From Pseudovibrio sp. JCM 19062 (GTDB lineage Bacteria; Pseudomonadota; Alphaproteobacteria; Rhizobiales; Stappiaceae): DNA of 64,000 bases. The notes under the pieces were generated by a model, which was not told the origin of the DNA, did no database searches, and saw nothing but the letters and a program-made list of their open reading frames with translations. The position numbers and the translations under genes are program-made. The stretch covers positions 1 through 64,000 of the forward strand of contig BAXV01000012.1 in the NCBI GenBank assembly GCA_001310715.1, written 5' to 3'. Every line of letters starts with the position of its first letter. The first letter of the stretch is position 1. Positions 1 through 11,961 of the stretch are shown piece after piece.

Positions 1-1029
1 CTGACAGCTTCCGGTGTTTTTGCGTTGCCCGCATTGTAGACCGGGATGATCTTTTCGCCGTAATCCGCGATGATCTTCTCTTCATCACCACTGTCCAGAT
101 AGATGTTGAACTGAGTGATGCTGCATCCTTCAGCTTGTTCAGCTTCTTGATGTGGTTTTCAGGTGGCCCAAGAACTGCAAAGCTCTCGACAATATCATCG
201 GTAATGAAGTCAAGGAACGGATTGTCGCTTTGGCCGTGCTTGGAATAGTCATAGCCGCGGCGGTTTTCGATGTAAGACGTCAGGGACGCGGGCACTTGAT
301 CGGTATTGGAACCGTACTTCTCAACGATATCTGCCACATGGTTGCCTACCATGGCGGGGAACCACTTTGTTTTCTCTATGCCTTCTTCCAAAGTTCCGGT
401 ATGCGCAGGTGCAGCAGCATGATGCCGAAGTTGCTCATGTCGCGGCCAGCCTCAACACCTGCAGCAATCGCTTGCTCACCTAGCCACTTACAAATGCCTG
501 GCTCTGCAATCTGCAAAATAAGACCATCACCCACGCGCCCGGCTGAACTCAACGCTTTTGGACCATACGCGGCCACCCAGACGGGAAGCTCATAGCCATC
601 TGCCCATGGAAACTTTACTGGTTCCGGACATTCTCCGTAGTGTGCTTCATCACCGCGAACAAGCGCCTTCACCACGTGGGTAAACTCTTCAAGGCGCTTC
701 AGCGGAGCGGGCTTCTTGCCCATCACGCGCACAGCGCTGTCGCCGCGGCCTAGACCAATGTCAAAACGGCCACCGGACTGTTTGGCAAGGGAGCCGAACA
801 GGCTGGCCGCATGCGACCAGTCGCGGGTGTTTGGATTGGTCACACAGGGGCCAAAGCGCATGGTTTTTGTGTGCTCCATGCACATTGCCATAGCCACAAA
901 GCTCTCACGCCACAGGATATGACTGTCGTAAAACCAGCAGTACTTAAAGCCAGCATTCTCGGCCTGACGAACCAGTGCTCTTGCACGATCAGGTTCCACA
1001 AACCCTTTAAAGCAAATACCAAAATCCAT
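1..1029 (-). CDS. F420-type LLM-class oxidoreductase (3' end outside window, frame breaks)
   Basis: This is a luciferase-like (TIM-barrel) oxidoreductase of the type usually annotated as F420-dependent, close to the 5,10-methylene-H4MPT reductase group. The N-terminus MDFGICFKGF, the segment GGRFDIGLGRGDSAVRVMG and the later WFPAMVGNHVADIVEKYG fit the family. The reading frame breaks near 400 and near 120, and the protein continues clearly in other frames to the window edge. The start at 1029 is chosen because GGAGGAGAG lies just upstream. It is the last gene of an F420 biosynthesis operon and follows the F420 reductase gene, so F420H2 is the likely cofactor. The substrate is unknown. An FMN-dependent monooxygenase is the main alternative. 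Confidence 0.8.
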
Positions 1030-1122
1030 GTGTCTCTCCTCCACATTAGATAGTTCTTAGAGTCAGGCGCTCCTCGAAAAGTGACAGTTAGCTTTCCGCG
1101 AGGGCCTTGTTGCATAAGTGTT

Positions 1123-1791
1123 CTAGTGATCCGGCGCCCAGATACGTATGCCCGCATGGGTGAACGGCACGGCTTTCGAAATGTTTTGTCGAATAAGAAT
1201 TGGGGTGATCGCCTCAATGCAGCGTGCAGCTTTTGCATTGCCGCTATTATAGGTTTTCACATCCAGCTTGCTCACAAGCTCCATCACCACTTTGCGCGCA
1301 GCAAGGCTGTCGCCGCAAACGAGGATGTCACAGTTGATCGGCCAGTCCAGATTGTTCAGTGTTGTCGCAGATACATTGTGCAATGCCCCGACAACAGGAA
1401 TATCAGGCCCAAGCAGCGCCTGTGCAGCCTCGGTTGCAGAACCTTCCGGTGGCATTTCCACGGTCTTCGGGTCGCCCGGAGCAAGTGGAACCACAATGTC
1501 AATGAGGATCTTTCCAGCAAGATGCGGCTTCAGCGCTTTGAGGGTTGCATCGTGCGCGGAGTAGGGCACTGCAAGCATCACGCACTCATCTGAAGCTGCC
1601 ACAGCATCTTCATTGCCCATGCCCTCGATCTTTGCTGCTCCCTCGGGAAGTTTTGTCATCAGTTCATCGGCAATACTCTTGCCGCGCGCAGCGTCGCGGG
1701 AGCCGAGAGCAACAGGTACACCTGCACGGGCAAACCTGAGTGCGAGACCCTGACCCTGTGGTCCGGTTCCTCCGATAATCGCGAGTGTCAT
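1123..1791 (-). CDS. npdG: NADPH-dependent F420 reductase
   Basis: This intact 222-residue protein has the Rossmann loop [10 protein letters not shown] at residues 6-15 and the conserved [11 protein letters not shown] region for NADPH, as in F420:NADPH oxidoreductases. It would interconvert NADPH and F420H2, feeding reduced deazaflavin to the neighbouring LLM oxidoreductase. Its ATG overlaps the stop of cofE in an ATGA, which implies translational coupling. The length matches the bacterial family. The assignment is strengthened by the complete cof gene set directly upstream. Confidence 0.88.
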   Translation of the reverse strand: MTLAIIGGTGPQGQGLALRFARAGVPVALGSRDAARGKSIADELMTKLPEGAAKIEGMGNEDAVAASDECVMLAVPYSAHDATLKALKPHLAGKILIDIVVPLAPGDPKTVEMPPEGSATEAAQALLGPDIPVVGALHNVSATTLNNLDWPINCDILVCGDSLAARKVVMELVSKLDVKTYNSGNAKAARCIEAITPILIRQNISKAVPFTHAGIRIWAPDH

Positions 1792-2557
1792 CGGAACATG
1801 TCCTCCTTTTTCGATCTTATTAAATCCTGTGCGGAGCTTTCCTCGAAGGACCAGTTGAGCCCATGAAACAGAACCACAGGGGTCTGTCCGGCTTTGCTGA
1901 CCACCAGCCCGGAAGCTGCCGCCAACTCATCGGCAAAGGCTGGTTCCGTCACACTGAGCAAGCGCCCATGGGCGTCCAAATTGCCTTGTTCCTTGATGGT
2001 GGCTGGCACACCGGCAAGGCCCACCGCCACATTGACCTGACCAAGCCGCCAGGGTCGTCCGAATGTGTCCGTAATGGCAAAGCCGATCCGGGCGCTGAAG
2101 CGTTCAGAAAGCGCCTGTTGCATGCGTGCTGCACTGGCATCTGGTCCTCGGGCAACAAAATCAGTGTTTCATCGGCACCACTATTCGATTCATCCACCGC
2201 AGCATTGGCGGAGATGAACCCCAGCTTATGCTCGCAGATCATCGTCCCTTCGTGCTGCGCCGGACGTTTGAAATGGCGCACCACACGGCTGCTTTGTTGT
2301 AAAATCACCTCAACCTTGCGTGGGTCCTTGTTCAGCTCCTGCGCATAGCGCTGAGCGTCTTCGGAAGGCGTGACATCGGCCAGACTGATGATCCGGCCTT
2401 CTGCCTTGGAGAAAATCTTATGCGCAGAGGTCAGAACATCACCGTCCTGCAAAGAAAGCCCTGCGGCCTCAATCGCGTCGCCAAGAATGGTTGCAAGATC
2501 ATCTCCCGCCTTGATCTCCGGAATGTTCGGGATCGCGTATAATGAAAGTGTATGCAT
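1788..2557 (-). CDS. cofE: Coenzyme F420-0:L-glutamate ligase (frame break)
   Basis: CofE adds L-glutamate to F420-0. The N-terminal part ([20 protein letters not shown], then [13 protein letters not shown]) and the C-terminal part ([24 protein letters not shown]) are classic CofE/FbiB ligase segments. They lie in two frames with a break near 2130, so the reconstructed protein is about 256 residues, the normal length for a stand-alone ligase. No nitroreductase-like FbiB extension is present. The ATG overlaps the cofC stop in TGATG. The cofG-cofH-cofD-cofC-cofE order makes the assignment firm. Confidence 0.87.
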
Positions 2558-3207
2558 CAAACCGCTCTCCGGTCGGGACGTTTGCCAAGGAGCCTGTGTC
2601 GATGTGCACTCAGATCTTCCATGTAATCAATGTCTTTTGAAAATGAGGGGGAGGGCGCGATAACGCAGTCCAATCCAAGCGCTGTTGCCTGTTGCTGGTG
2701 CTTCAAGAAAGAGCCTTCACCATAGCTAAAGAGGATTGCATCCGGCGGTGTGGCAACCAACAGATTGGTGCCAAGGTCATGTGCTGGGCACAGCACCAGA
2801 GAGTTCGGTACCCGTGCGAGCCCAAGAAGGCGCTCGAACTCATCAAAGTCAGGCGCTGCAATGTCCGCAGGTAAAACGCATAGCGTCTCATAGCCTTGGG
2901 TCTTAGCAAAATCCGCCGCTGTTGCGAGCGCAGCGTTGAGCCCGTTCTCGTGATCCTCCAAAATCAATTGGACGCGCTGGTCCTTCACCCGTCCAACAAT
3001 ATTTTTTTGAGCAGGTCACGACTGCAATATCAAAACTGATCTGGCTGCGCGTCTGCGCGTCAAGCAGAAAACTGAGGGTCTGTTCAAACAGATTAACCGC
3101 AATGATAGCCCGCTCATTGGCGTTAAGCTGCGGCCCAAGGCGGGACTTGCCCGTGCAAAATCCTTCACCGGTACAACAACGAGCATTTTGTGAAACGATC
3201 CCGTCAT
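2557..3207 (-). CDS. cofC: 2-phospho-L-lactate (or PEP) guanylyltransferase (frame breaks)
   Basis: CofC activates phospholactate or phosphoenolpyruvate with GTP. The N-terminus reads MLVVVPVKDFARAKSRLGP once a break near 3145 is repaired, and a second break lies in a T-run near 3005. The C-terminal part contains YETLCVLPADIAAPDFDEFE and ends with DYMEDLSAHRHRLLGKR, both typical of CofC nucleotidyltransferases. The ATG at 3207 overlaps the cofD stop (ATGA). An in-frame ATG seven codons downstream is also possible. Which C3 acid is used (lactate-, PEP- or glycerate-type) cannot be told from sequence alone. Confidence 0.83.
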
Positions 3208-4186
3208 CTCTCCAGCTCCTGAACTGGGTCAACCCAGCTTCCCTGTCCGCCGGAAACCGCAAGCACCTCAGAGGCAAGCCGGATCTTGTCTTCCCGGGTT
3301 TTCATCAAGATCGCCTTCATGGAAGACATCAAGCCCAGCTGGTTGATCGGAGGCACATATTGTTCATCTGCGTGATCAATGACAAAGCAATCCAGAAACT
3401 CCGCATACATCTGTGCAACGCCAAGAGCGGTCGCCTCATACCCAAGCGAGGTCAGCATCCGGTCCGCAGGGCCTTTCACAACACCGCCATTGATGATTGG
3501 CGATACACCGACCTTTGAAGCCTTAGAGGACTTTACAGCCTCCAAAATACCAGGGATTCTTAGGACTGGTAAAATGCTTACCAACGGATTGCTCGGCGCC
3601 ACCACGATCACATTAGCCTCGGCAAGTGCGCTCAACGCCTCTTCCGTCGCACGCGCTTTCTCGATACGATCATAGCGCAGCTCGCGAACATCAGGCGCAC
3701 AGCGCTCCCTAACGAAGTACTCCTGAAAACTCAGCCAGCCCGCATCGGTCTTCACACGTGTTTGAACCACGTCATCCGTCGGCAAAATCATACGGCAGGT
3801 CAGGCCAAGGCTTGTCGCAATATCCTGTGCAATGTGTGTAGGACGGTCTCCTTTGCGGCGCCGGTGCGTGCGGTAAATGTGCAGGCCAAGATCCCGATCA
3901 CCCAGAGACATCCATGTATCATCACCTAGTATGGAGAGCGTTTCCAAAGCACGGTGGCTTTCATCCTTCACGCCCCAGCCTTGCTGGCGGTCAATCACAT
4001 CTGCAAGTGTGTAGGTAAGGGTGTCGATGTCCGGAGAGACCCACAGTCCGTGAAAGGCCTCATCATCTGCAATGTTGCCGATGATGGAGAGCTCCACATT
4101 CTCCAGATGGTAGAGCCCTCCGCCATTTTGGCGCCGCCCACACCTCCGGCAATTAGTGTCACTTTAATGGGTGCGGTTTGTGTCAT
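3204..4186 (-). CDS. cofD: 2-phospho-L-lactate transferase (frame break)
   Basis: CofD joins the activated phospho-acid to the deazaflavin Fo. The N-terminal VTLIAGGVGGAKMAEGL carries the glycine-rich loop, and the break lies near 4115, after which IIGNIADDEAFHGLWVSPD continues. HRRRKGDRPTHIAQDIATSLG and APSNPLVSILPVL are family hallmarks. Repaired length is about 326 residues, typical for CofD/FbiA. The ATG overlaps the cofH stop by ATGA, and the gene is followed without a gap by cofC. Confidence 0.88.
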
Positions 4187-5433
4187 ACACCACCTCCAGC
4201 CATTTGAGCTGGCGCGTTTTCGCTCTCGTCAAGGAAGGTCAGGAAATCGGAGTTTACGCGCTCAACCAAGGGGGTCTGTTGCTCTGGTAGCCCCTTAGAG
4301 AAGTCATCAATTACACCGTAGATGGTGTTGCGTTGAACCGGTTGGCGTCCTGCTTCCTGAATAATACGGCACATCTCATAGGCGGTGATTTCCTGTCCAT
4401 GCGCCGCACCGGCAGAGCGGGATATGCTCTCGTTCATTAAGGTGCCGCCCAAGTCATTAACACCGCATTGCAGCAGGTCCGAGGCAAACTCGGCCCCCAG
4501 CTTGGTCCAGGACACCTGAATGTTGTCGATCCAGCCATGCAGCATGATCCGCGAAACTGCATGCATCTTGCGCACTTCCAGATCAGTTGGTCCGGGGCGT
4601 ACCGTCGTCGGGTTCATCGCATAAAGCGGGCTTTCCGAATGCACAAAGCTCAGCGGTACCAGCTCGGTAAAACCACCGGTCTCCTTTTGAATATCACGTA
4701 GCAGCGCAATATGAGCCGCCCAGTGTTCAGGTCCGTCAATGTGGCCGTACATGATTGTAGCAGTGGTCGGAATGCCCACCTCATGAGCAGTCTTTATGAC
4801 TTCTACCCACTTCTCGGTGCTCAGTTTGTTACGTGTCAGTTGCTGACGAATATCCGTGTCCAGAATCTCTGCTGCAGTGCCGGGCATGGAGCCCAGACCG
4901 CAGTCCTTCAGATCCTGCAAGAATTCCCTATAGCATTGCTTGGTCTTCGCCGCGCCATACCAGACTTCAAACGGCGAGAAAGCATGGATATGCATATCCG
5001 GAAGCGCTTTTTTTGATCGCCAGTACAATCTCGCGGTAATAGCTGCCTTCCATCCTTGGATGCAGCCCGCCCTGAATACAGACCTCAGTGGCCCCGCGGT
5101 CCCATGCTTCTTGCGCGCGGGCCACAATCTGCTCGGGCACTAGCCATTCTGCGTCTGGATCTTCGGTCCGCTTGGCAAATCCGCAAAACTTGCAACCCAT
5201 GTAACAAACATTGGTGAAGTTGATGTTCCGGTTGACCACAAAGCCAACAGTGTTGCCACTGGCGCGCTGACGAAGCGTATCAGCACACGGGCAATCTCTG
5301 GGAATTCTGCGGCACTTGCACGAAACAGGCACTCACCTTCTGCTTGCGAAATCTCCAGACCTGCCAGAGCTTTATTCAGGATATCGCGAACAGAGGCGTC
5401 ATTAGCAGTCTGAGGGAAAGCGTGAAGGGTCAT
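4183..5433 (-). CDS. cofH: FO synthase subunit 2, radical SAM (frame breaks)
   Basis: CofH joins tyrosine to 5-amino-6-ribitylaminouracil in the first radical SAM half of Fo formation. The 4Fe-4S motif CYMGCKFC (CxxxCxxC) lies in NINFTNVCYMGCKFCGFAKR. Later parts such as GSMPGTAAEILDTDIRQQL and LVPLSFVHSESPLY are diagnostic for CofH/FbiC C-terminal domains. The frame breaks near 5280 and, in a run of A/T, near 5010. The start at 5433 overlaps the cofG stop (ATGA). Separate cofG and cofH genes are seen here rather than the fused fbiC of mycobacteria. Confidence 0.9.
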
Positions 5434-6568
5434 CGCGAACCTCCTGATTGAAACGGGGCGGCGGAACTCATCTGTTCCCAAAGCCCCTGAGACTTGGAAA
5501 GCACAGCCGGATCAACAAACTCGCTCTTCTCACGCAGGTAGCTTGGATAAACCGTCAGGCGCTCTTCCAGTTTCTGCGCTGCCAGCCGAGTGGACTTGGC
5601 AAGCTCGTCAATCACCGGCCAGCGATGCTGCGGGTTGATGAAGTCGATGGTGACAGGGGAAATCCCGCCCCAATCATTGATGCCTGCACTCAAGTATTCC
5701 ATATGCCGGTCGCTCAGGTTTGGCGGCGCTTGCAGGCTGATGTCAGGGGAAAGGATCAGCCGCGCAACAGCCAGCGTACGCAACATGTCGTCCAGCGATG
5801 GTTCAGGATGGTTTTTCATCCCGATACCCGGTTTGCGTTGAAAATTCTGAATGATCACTTCCTGTATATGGCCGTAACGCTCATGGCTTTCATTGATCGC
5901 CTCAAGCGCCTCAATCCGCTCTTCCCATGTCTCGCCAATGCCGATCAAAAGACCCGTGGTGAACGGAGTTTTCTTCTGTCCGGCCCGCTCAAGCTCCTTA
6001 AGCGCTGGACTGGCGCTTTGTCAGGACATCCGTAATGCGGCTGCCCTTCCTTCATCAAGCGGCGACTGGTTGTCTCCAGCATCATGCCCATGGAGGCGGC
6101 ATAAGGGCGAAGCTGATCAATCTCCTCATCACTCAAGGTCCCCGCATTCACATGGGGCAGAAGTGTTGTTTCCCGCAGTACCATCTTACAGGCATCAGCA
6201 AGGTAGCTGACCATGGACTCATAACCGAGCTCTCCAAGTGCGGCTTTCGCCTGCTCATAACGCAGCTCCGGCTTCTCACCCAGACTGAAGAGCAGTTCCT
6301 TGCAACCGGTCTCTTCGCCATGGCGCGCCGTACGCATTACCTGCTCAGGCGTCATGATGTTGGCTTCTGGGGAGCTGGGATGTTTGACAAACGTGCAGTA
6401 CGTGCAGGTGTCCCGGCACATATTCGTCAGTGGTACAAAAACTTTACGGGAGTAGGTGACAGTCTCGCCCCAATACTGAAGCTTTACTGCGGCAGCGGAT
6501 TGCATCAGATCCCGAAGGTCTGAGCCTTGTACTTCCCCCAGATGTCGCGCTTGGTCGGCAGTCAGCAT
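5430..6568 (-). CDS. cofG: FO synthase subunit 1, radical SAM (frame break)
   Basis: CofG closes the deazaflavin ring of Fo with a second radical SAM cluster. The motif CRDTCTYC occurs in VPLTNMCRDTCTYCTFVKHP, and VNAGTLSDEEIDQLRPYAASMGMMLE and MKNHPEPSLDDMLRTLAVAR are typical of CofG. A frame break near 6015 separates the two parts. It is the first gene of the operon. The ATG at 6568 is preceded on the coding strand by GAGAGG and a run of A. An inverted repeat covers the start region (separate entry). Confidence 0.9.
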
Positions 6569-6599
6569 ATTTTTTTTACCTCTCGGTCAAAAAAAATAT
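6567..6599 (-). promoter_or_regulatory. Inverted repeat over the cofG ribosome site and start codon
   Basis: ATAT plus a T-run and ACC is followed by a TCTC loop and then GGTC plus an A-run and TATAT-type arm, nearly self-complementary over 14-15 bases. On the cofG mRNA the hairpin would include the start codon in one arm, with the AGAGG ribosome site at the loop. It may limit initiation. The A/T runs are also places where this sequence appears error-prone. Confidence 0.4.
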
Positions 6600-7408
6600 C
6601 CGCAACTCAAAGTTAGTCAAGGGAGAAAAATGTCCTGAATAGAATAAATCAGCTGAGCCGCAAATAAACTAACTTCAATGAAAGGCACATACGAGCAATA
6701 AAAAGCTATATCTTACAAGGTGATTGGTAAATTCGCACTGCAATATTTATTTCAGTAAAGTTGACGTGCTTAAAAATTTAGTAGTCTCCGCAAAAATGTG
6801 CAGAGCCTCGGATTGATATTTCAAATTGCAAGAAGATCGATACATTTTGATTCTGACAAATTGAATTTATTCATCGAGAATTCCAGGAAACTGTGGAGCT
6901 TTCTCCTCTAATCGGAACCCTTTGCAGTGATTTTACAGGGCTCTTAGGTGCTTTACCCGTTGGGATTTCAGAGGTTTTTCTGAAGTCACCGACAAATACT
7001 ATTCATTTTTGCAGGTGGGTTGACAGATAATTGACTGTTTGGTCCAATTTACCCCAAGTTTTGGGAGGGGAGAATCCAAGATTTGAGCTGACTTATTGTG
7101 TCGCCTGAGTGGAATCACTCTACAAGGTGTAACGATCTCTTCCAAATGGGAAAAATAACCCTGCGGGATATCTGCTAGATTGAATTTTGACATATTCCGC
7201 CTGCACCCTGTCAAGGTGTGATTGCAAACTGGCCGGCATGTCAAAACATGAAAAACAGCTTGAATCCTGTGAAAGTCCTCATCGGTTTTATCAGTTTTAC
7301 GCTCCCTAGGGAGACCAGATAACTATGGCAAGCTCGCTTTAATTGTAAAGAATTGAGCAGCGGTAAGCCAAATAAAACGACGTTGAAAAAGCGTTATCGG
7401 AGAGACTT
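6569..7408. other. Divergent intergenic region between F420 and hydantoinase operons
   Basis: About 840 bases without a convincing gene; an 81-codon minus-strand reading frame at 6999-7244 has no recognisable features. Short perfect inverted repeats are visible: CCCAA-gtt-TTGGG near 7052-7064, CACC-n7-GGTG at 7204-7218 and CATGT-caaa-ACATG at 7237-7250. They are candidate operators for the plus-strand operon. I could not identify a convincing -35/-10 pair for either operon. Confidence 0.5.
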
Positions 7409-8680
7409 ATGAGTAAACTTGGCTCAAATCATCGTATTAATGGTGACAGACTGTGGCGTAGCCTCATGGATATGGCTCGGATCGGACCCGGCGTCCGTGG
7501 CGGCAACAACAGGCAAACACTGACAGATGAAGATGCCGAGGGCCGAAAGCTTTTCGCCAGTTGGTGTGAGGCCGAAGGCATGACAATGCACATCGATAGT
7601 ATGGGCAACATGTTCGCTCGCCTTGAAGGGGAAGATCCAGGTCTGGATCCGATCATGATCGGCTCTCATCTTGATACTCAGCCAACCGGTGGTAAGTATG
7701 ATGGTGTTCTTGGCGTACTCGCGGGTTTGGAAGTGATCCGCTCCATCCGAGAGCGCGGCATCAAAACAAAACGCCCGATTGAAGTGGTCAACTGGACCAA
7801 CGAAGAAGGTACCCGCTTTGCTCCCGCCATGCTCTCCTCCGGCGTATTTGCTGGCATGCACACACAAGACTGGGCCTATGATCGCGAAGACGCAGAGGGC
7901 AAGAAGTTCGGCGATGAACTGAAGCGCATCGGGTATGTCGGTGACGAGCCAGTGGGTCAACGCAAACTCCACGCAATGTTCGAGCTTCACATCGAGCAGG
8001 GACCAATCCTTGAGATTGAGGGCAAGGACATAGGCGTTGTCACCCACGGGCAGGGCCTCTGGTGGTTACAGGTCACACTCACCGGTAAAGACAGCCACAC
8101 CGGCTCCACTCCAATGCCAATGCGCAAAAACGCAGGCCTCGGCATGGCGCGCATTACTGAATTGGTGCACCAGATCGCCATGGAAAACCAGCCGGAAGCC
8201 GTCGGTGCGATTGGTCACTGCGACGTCTATCCAAACAGCCGCAATGTAATTCCGGGCAAGGCCGTCTTCACGATCGATTTCCGCTCCCCGCATCGGGATG
8301 TTCTTGATGGCATGAAAGCCAAGCTGGAAGCTGAAGCCCCTACGATTGCTGAGGAACTGGGGCTGGGTATCGAGATCGAAGCTGTTGGTCACTTTGATCC
8401 TGTCACCTTCAACGAAGGCTGTGTGAGCGCTGTCCGCAGCGCAGCAGATCGCTTGAGCTATTCCCACCGCGATATCATTTCCGGTGCGGGCCACGATGCC
8501 TGCTGGATTAACCGCGTTGCGCCAACAGCCATGATCATGTGCCCATGCGTGGATGGATTGAGCCACAACGAAGATGAAGAGATTTCAAGAGAGTGGGCAA
8601 CCGCAGGCGCTGACGTGCTCTTCCACGCCGTGCTGGAATACGCCGAGATCGAGCAGGATACCACCGAGCCAGCCGAGTAA
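7409..8680 (+). CDS. N-carbamoyl amino acid hydrolase / beta-ureidopropionase (M20 family)
   Basis: This intact 423-residue zinc amidohydrolase belongs to the hydantoinase/carbamoylase group of peptidase family M20. Metal ligands are visible in order: H87 and D98 in GSHLDTQPTGGKYDG, the acidic pair in WTNEEG near 132-133, H194 in FELHIEQGPILE and H386 in LSHNEDE. It would hydrolyse an N-carbamoyl amino acid such as N-carbamoyl-beta-alanine to the amino acid, CO2 and ammonia. GGAGAG precedes the ATG. The next gene encodes the ring-opening dihydropyrimidinase, so the pair forms a ring-opening and decarbamoylation module. Substrate choice (beta-alanine or alpha-amino acid) is not resolved. Confidence 0.88.
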   Translation: MSKLGSNHRINGDRLWRSLMDMARIGPGVRGGNNRQTLTDEDAEGRKLFASWCEAEGMTMHIDSMGNMFARLEGEDPGLDPIMIGSHLDTQPTGGKYDGVLGVLAGLEVIRSIRERGIKTKRPIEVVNWTNEEGTRFAPAMLSSGVFAGMHTQDWAYDREDAEGKKFGDELKRIGYVGDEPVGQRKLHAMFELHIEQGPILEIEGKDIGVVTHGQGLWWLQVTLTGKDSHTGSTPMPMRKNAGLGMARITELVHQIAMENQPEAVGAIGHCDVYPNSRNVIPGKAVFTIDFRSPHRDVLDGMKAKLEAEAPTIAEELGLGIEIEAVGHFDPVTFNEGCVSAVRSAADRLSYSHRDIISGAGHDACWINRVAPTAMIMCPCVDGLSHNEDEEISREWATAGADVLFHAVLEYAEIEQDTTEPAE

Positions 8681-8721
8681 CCCGTCGACCTTATAGATCC
8701 AAAAGAGTTGAGGACAGCGAT

Positions 8722-10174
<1,453 letters not shown>

Positions 10175-10201
10175 GTCTGCCTGTTGAAAATTGAGCGCAC
10201 C

Positions 10202-10228
10202 TCCGAAACGCGGGGACAGGATTTCGGA
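10202..10228 (+). promoter_or_regulatory. Small inverted repeat in the 213-base leader of the permease gene
   Basis: TCCGAAA and TTTCGGA are separated by 13 bases in the untranslated stretch between the hydantoinase and permease genes. It could be a hairpin in the transcript or a protein site. No riboswitch class was recognised in the rest of the leader. Confidence 0.3.
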
Positions 10229-10387
10229 AGAAAGAGGCGCTTGATACAAGTAATGTTGAGCATATCGCGGCGTTGCAAAGCGCTGCGGAATGCCATCAGG
10301 CCCGCGTGGTCTGCGTGGGTTGACCATTAAACGCAGTAGTATCTTTAGAGGGAATCTGCTGCCTTTAATCTAAGGGGGAATTATGCA

Positions 10388-11882
10388 ATGTCGGATTCAA
10401 CTCTAGGCTCAGCCGCGAATGTAGTTCCGGACGAGTTTGGTATTGTCCATCAGGAACTTGTCGGAATTGATAGTGATCTTTATAACGAAGATCAGCTACC
10501 AACTGCGCCTGAAGCCCGCACATGGAACTGGGTGTCCATATCCGCGCTCTGGTCGGTATGGTGGTTTGTATCCCAACCTACCTGCTCGCGTCCTATCTGA
10601 TTGGCGCTGGTATGAGCTGGGATCAGGCGGTCACGACAATCCTGCTCGCCAACGCGATTGTTCTGATCCCGATGGTTCTGATTGGTCACGCAGGCACCAA
10701 GTACGGTATTCCATTCCCGGTTCTGCTGCGCTCGTCCTTTGGTCCGGCCGCGCAAAACTGCCAGCAGTTGCGCGCGGTATCGTGGCCTGCGGCTGGTTCG
10801 GTATCCAAACATGGGTTGGTGGCTCTGCGATCTACGTGATCCTGAATACGCTCATGAGTGGTGGCCTTGCGGGTGATCCGCTTCCGGTTCTCGGAATCAA
10901 TGCAGGCCAGTTTGCCTGCTTCATGGCGTTTTGGGCCCTGCACCTTTATTTCATTAAGAATGGTACGGAATCCATCCGCTGGCTGGAAACTTACGCAGCT
11001 CCCTTCCTGATCGCAATGGGGTTGGCGCTGCTCGCATGGGCCTATGTGAATGCAGGTGGGTTCGGCGCAATGCTCTCTACACCAAGCCAGTTTGCAGAAG
11101 GCCAGCCAAAAGAAGGCCAGTTCTGGTCCGTCTTCTGGCCAAGCCTGACGGGTATGGTAGGCTTCTGGGCAACGCTTGCTCTGAACATTCCTGATTTTAC
11201 CCGGTATGCAAAAAGCCAGAAAGATCAGTTCTTGGGGCAGGCGGTCGGTCTTCCAATTCCGATGGCACTGTTCGCCTTCATTGCCTCTGCAGTGACATCT
11301 GCAACCGTGGTGATCTTCGGCGAAGCCATCTGGAACCCCATTGACCTGGCTGAAAAGATGGGTGGTACCAGCATAATTGTCGCGCTGTTCGCGCTTATTA
11401 TCGCTACCCTGACCACAAACCTTGCAGCCAATGTTGTTGCACCCGCGCACGGGTTCTCCAATCTGGCACCAAAGTCCATCAACCTGCGCAAGGGTGGGTA
11501 CATCACAGCCGCCATTGGTGTCCTGATGTTCCCTTGGATTCTGGTTGACCACATTCAGGGTTGGCTGATTGCCTATTCAGCACTACTGCCCAATCGCAGG
11601 CGTAATGCTGGCAGATTATTACCTGCTGCGCAAAACCAAACTCAACGTGGAAGATCTGTTCAAGCATAACGGCATCTATGCAGGCTCAAATGGCTGGAAC
11701 TGGCTGGTATACTGGCGTTGGTCATCGGTATCCTGCCAAACCTTCCTGGCTTCTTGGCAAGTGTTGGTCTAACTGGCGAAACTCAGGAAATCTTCAGAAC
11801 GATCTATGACTACGCGTGGTTCGTGGGATTGTTTGCGGCAGCCATTGCCTACCTTGTTCTGGCCAAAATCCTGAACAAGTAA
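10388..11882 (+). CDS. NCS1-family nucleobase/hydantoin/allantoin permease (frame breaks)
   Basis: A membrane transporter of the nucleobase:cation symporter-1 family. The segments IGAGMSWDQAVTTILLAN, GTKYGIPFPVLLRSSFG, WFGIQTWVGGSAIY, LNIPDFTRYAKSQ and PIAGVMLADYYLLRKTKLN are family hallmarks (CodB, PucI, Mhp1). Hydrophobic stretches run to the C-terminal AAIAYLVLAKILNK. The frame breaks near 10560, 10755, 11580 and 11715. AAGGGGGAA precedes the start. Its place behind the carbamoylase and hydantoinase genes suggests uptake of the ring compound that they degrade. Confidence 0.87.
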
Positions 11883-11961
11883 TCGGCGACTACACTGTCT
11901 ATTACGAAAAGAGGGGCGGCGTATCATACGCCGCTTCCTTTTGTTTCAAAGGAAGAAAAAA

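Noticed and set aside
1..6568. The cof genes as a decaying, transferred island
   Set aside because: Breaks are single-base, spread evenly and equally common in unrelated operons; the coding sequence between them is fully conserved.
6999..7244. 81-codon minus-strand reading frame in the F420/hydantoinase intergenic region
   Set aside because: No ribosome site, no family resemblance and composition like the surrounding non-coding DNA.
10175..10387. A riboswitch in the NCS1 permease leader
   Set aside because: Short hairpins exist, but the conserved cores of purine, guanidine, preQ1 or other known classes are absent.
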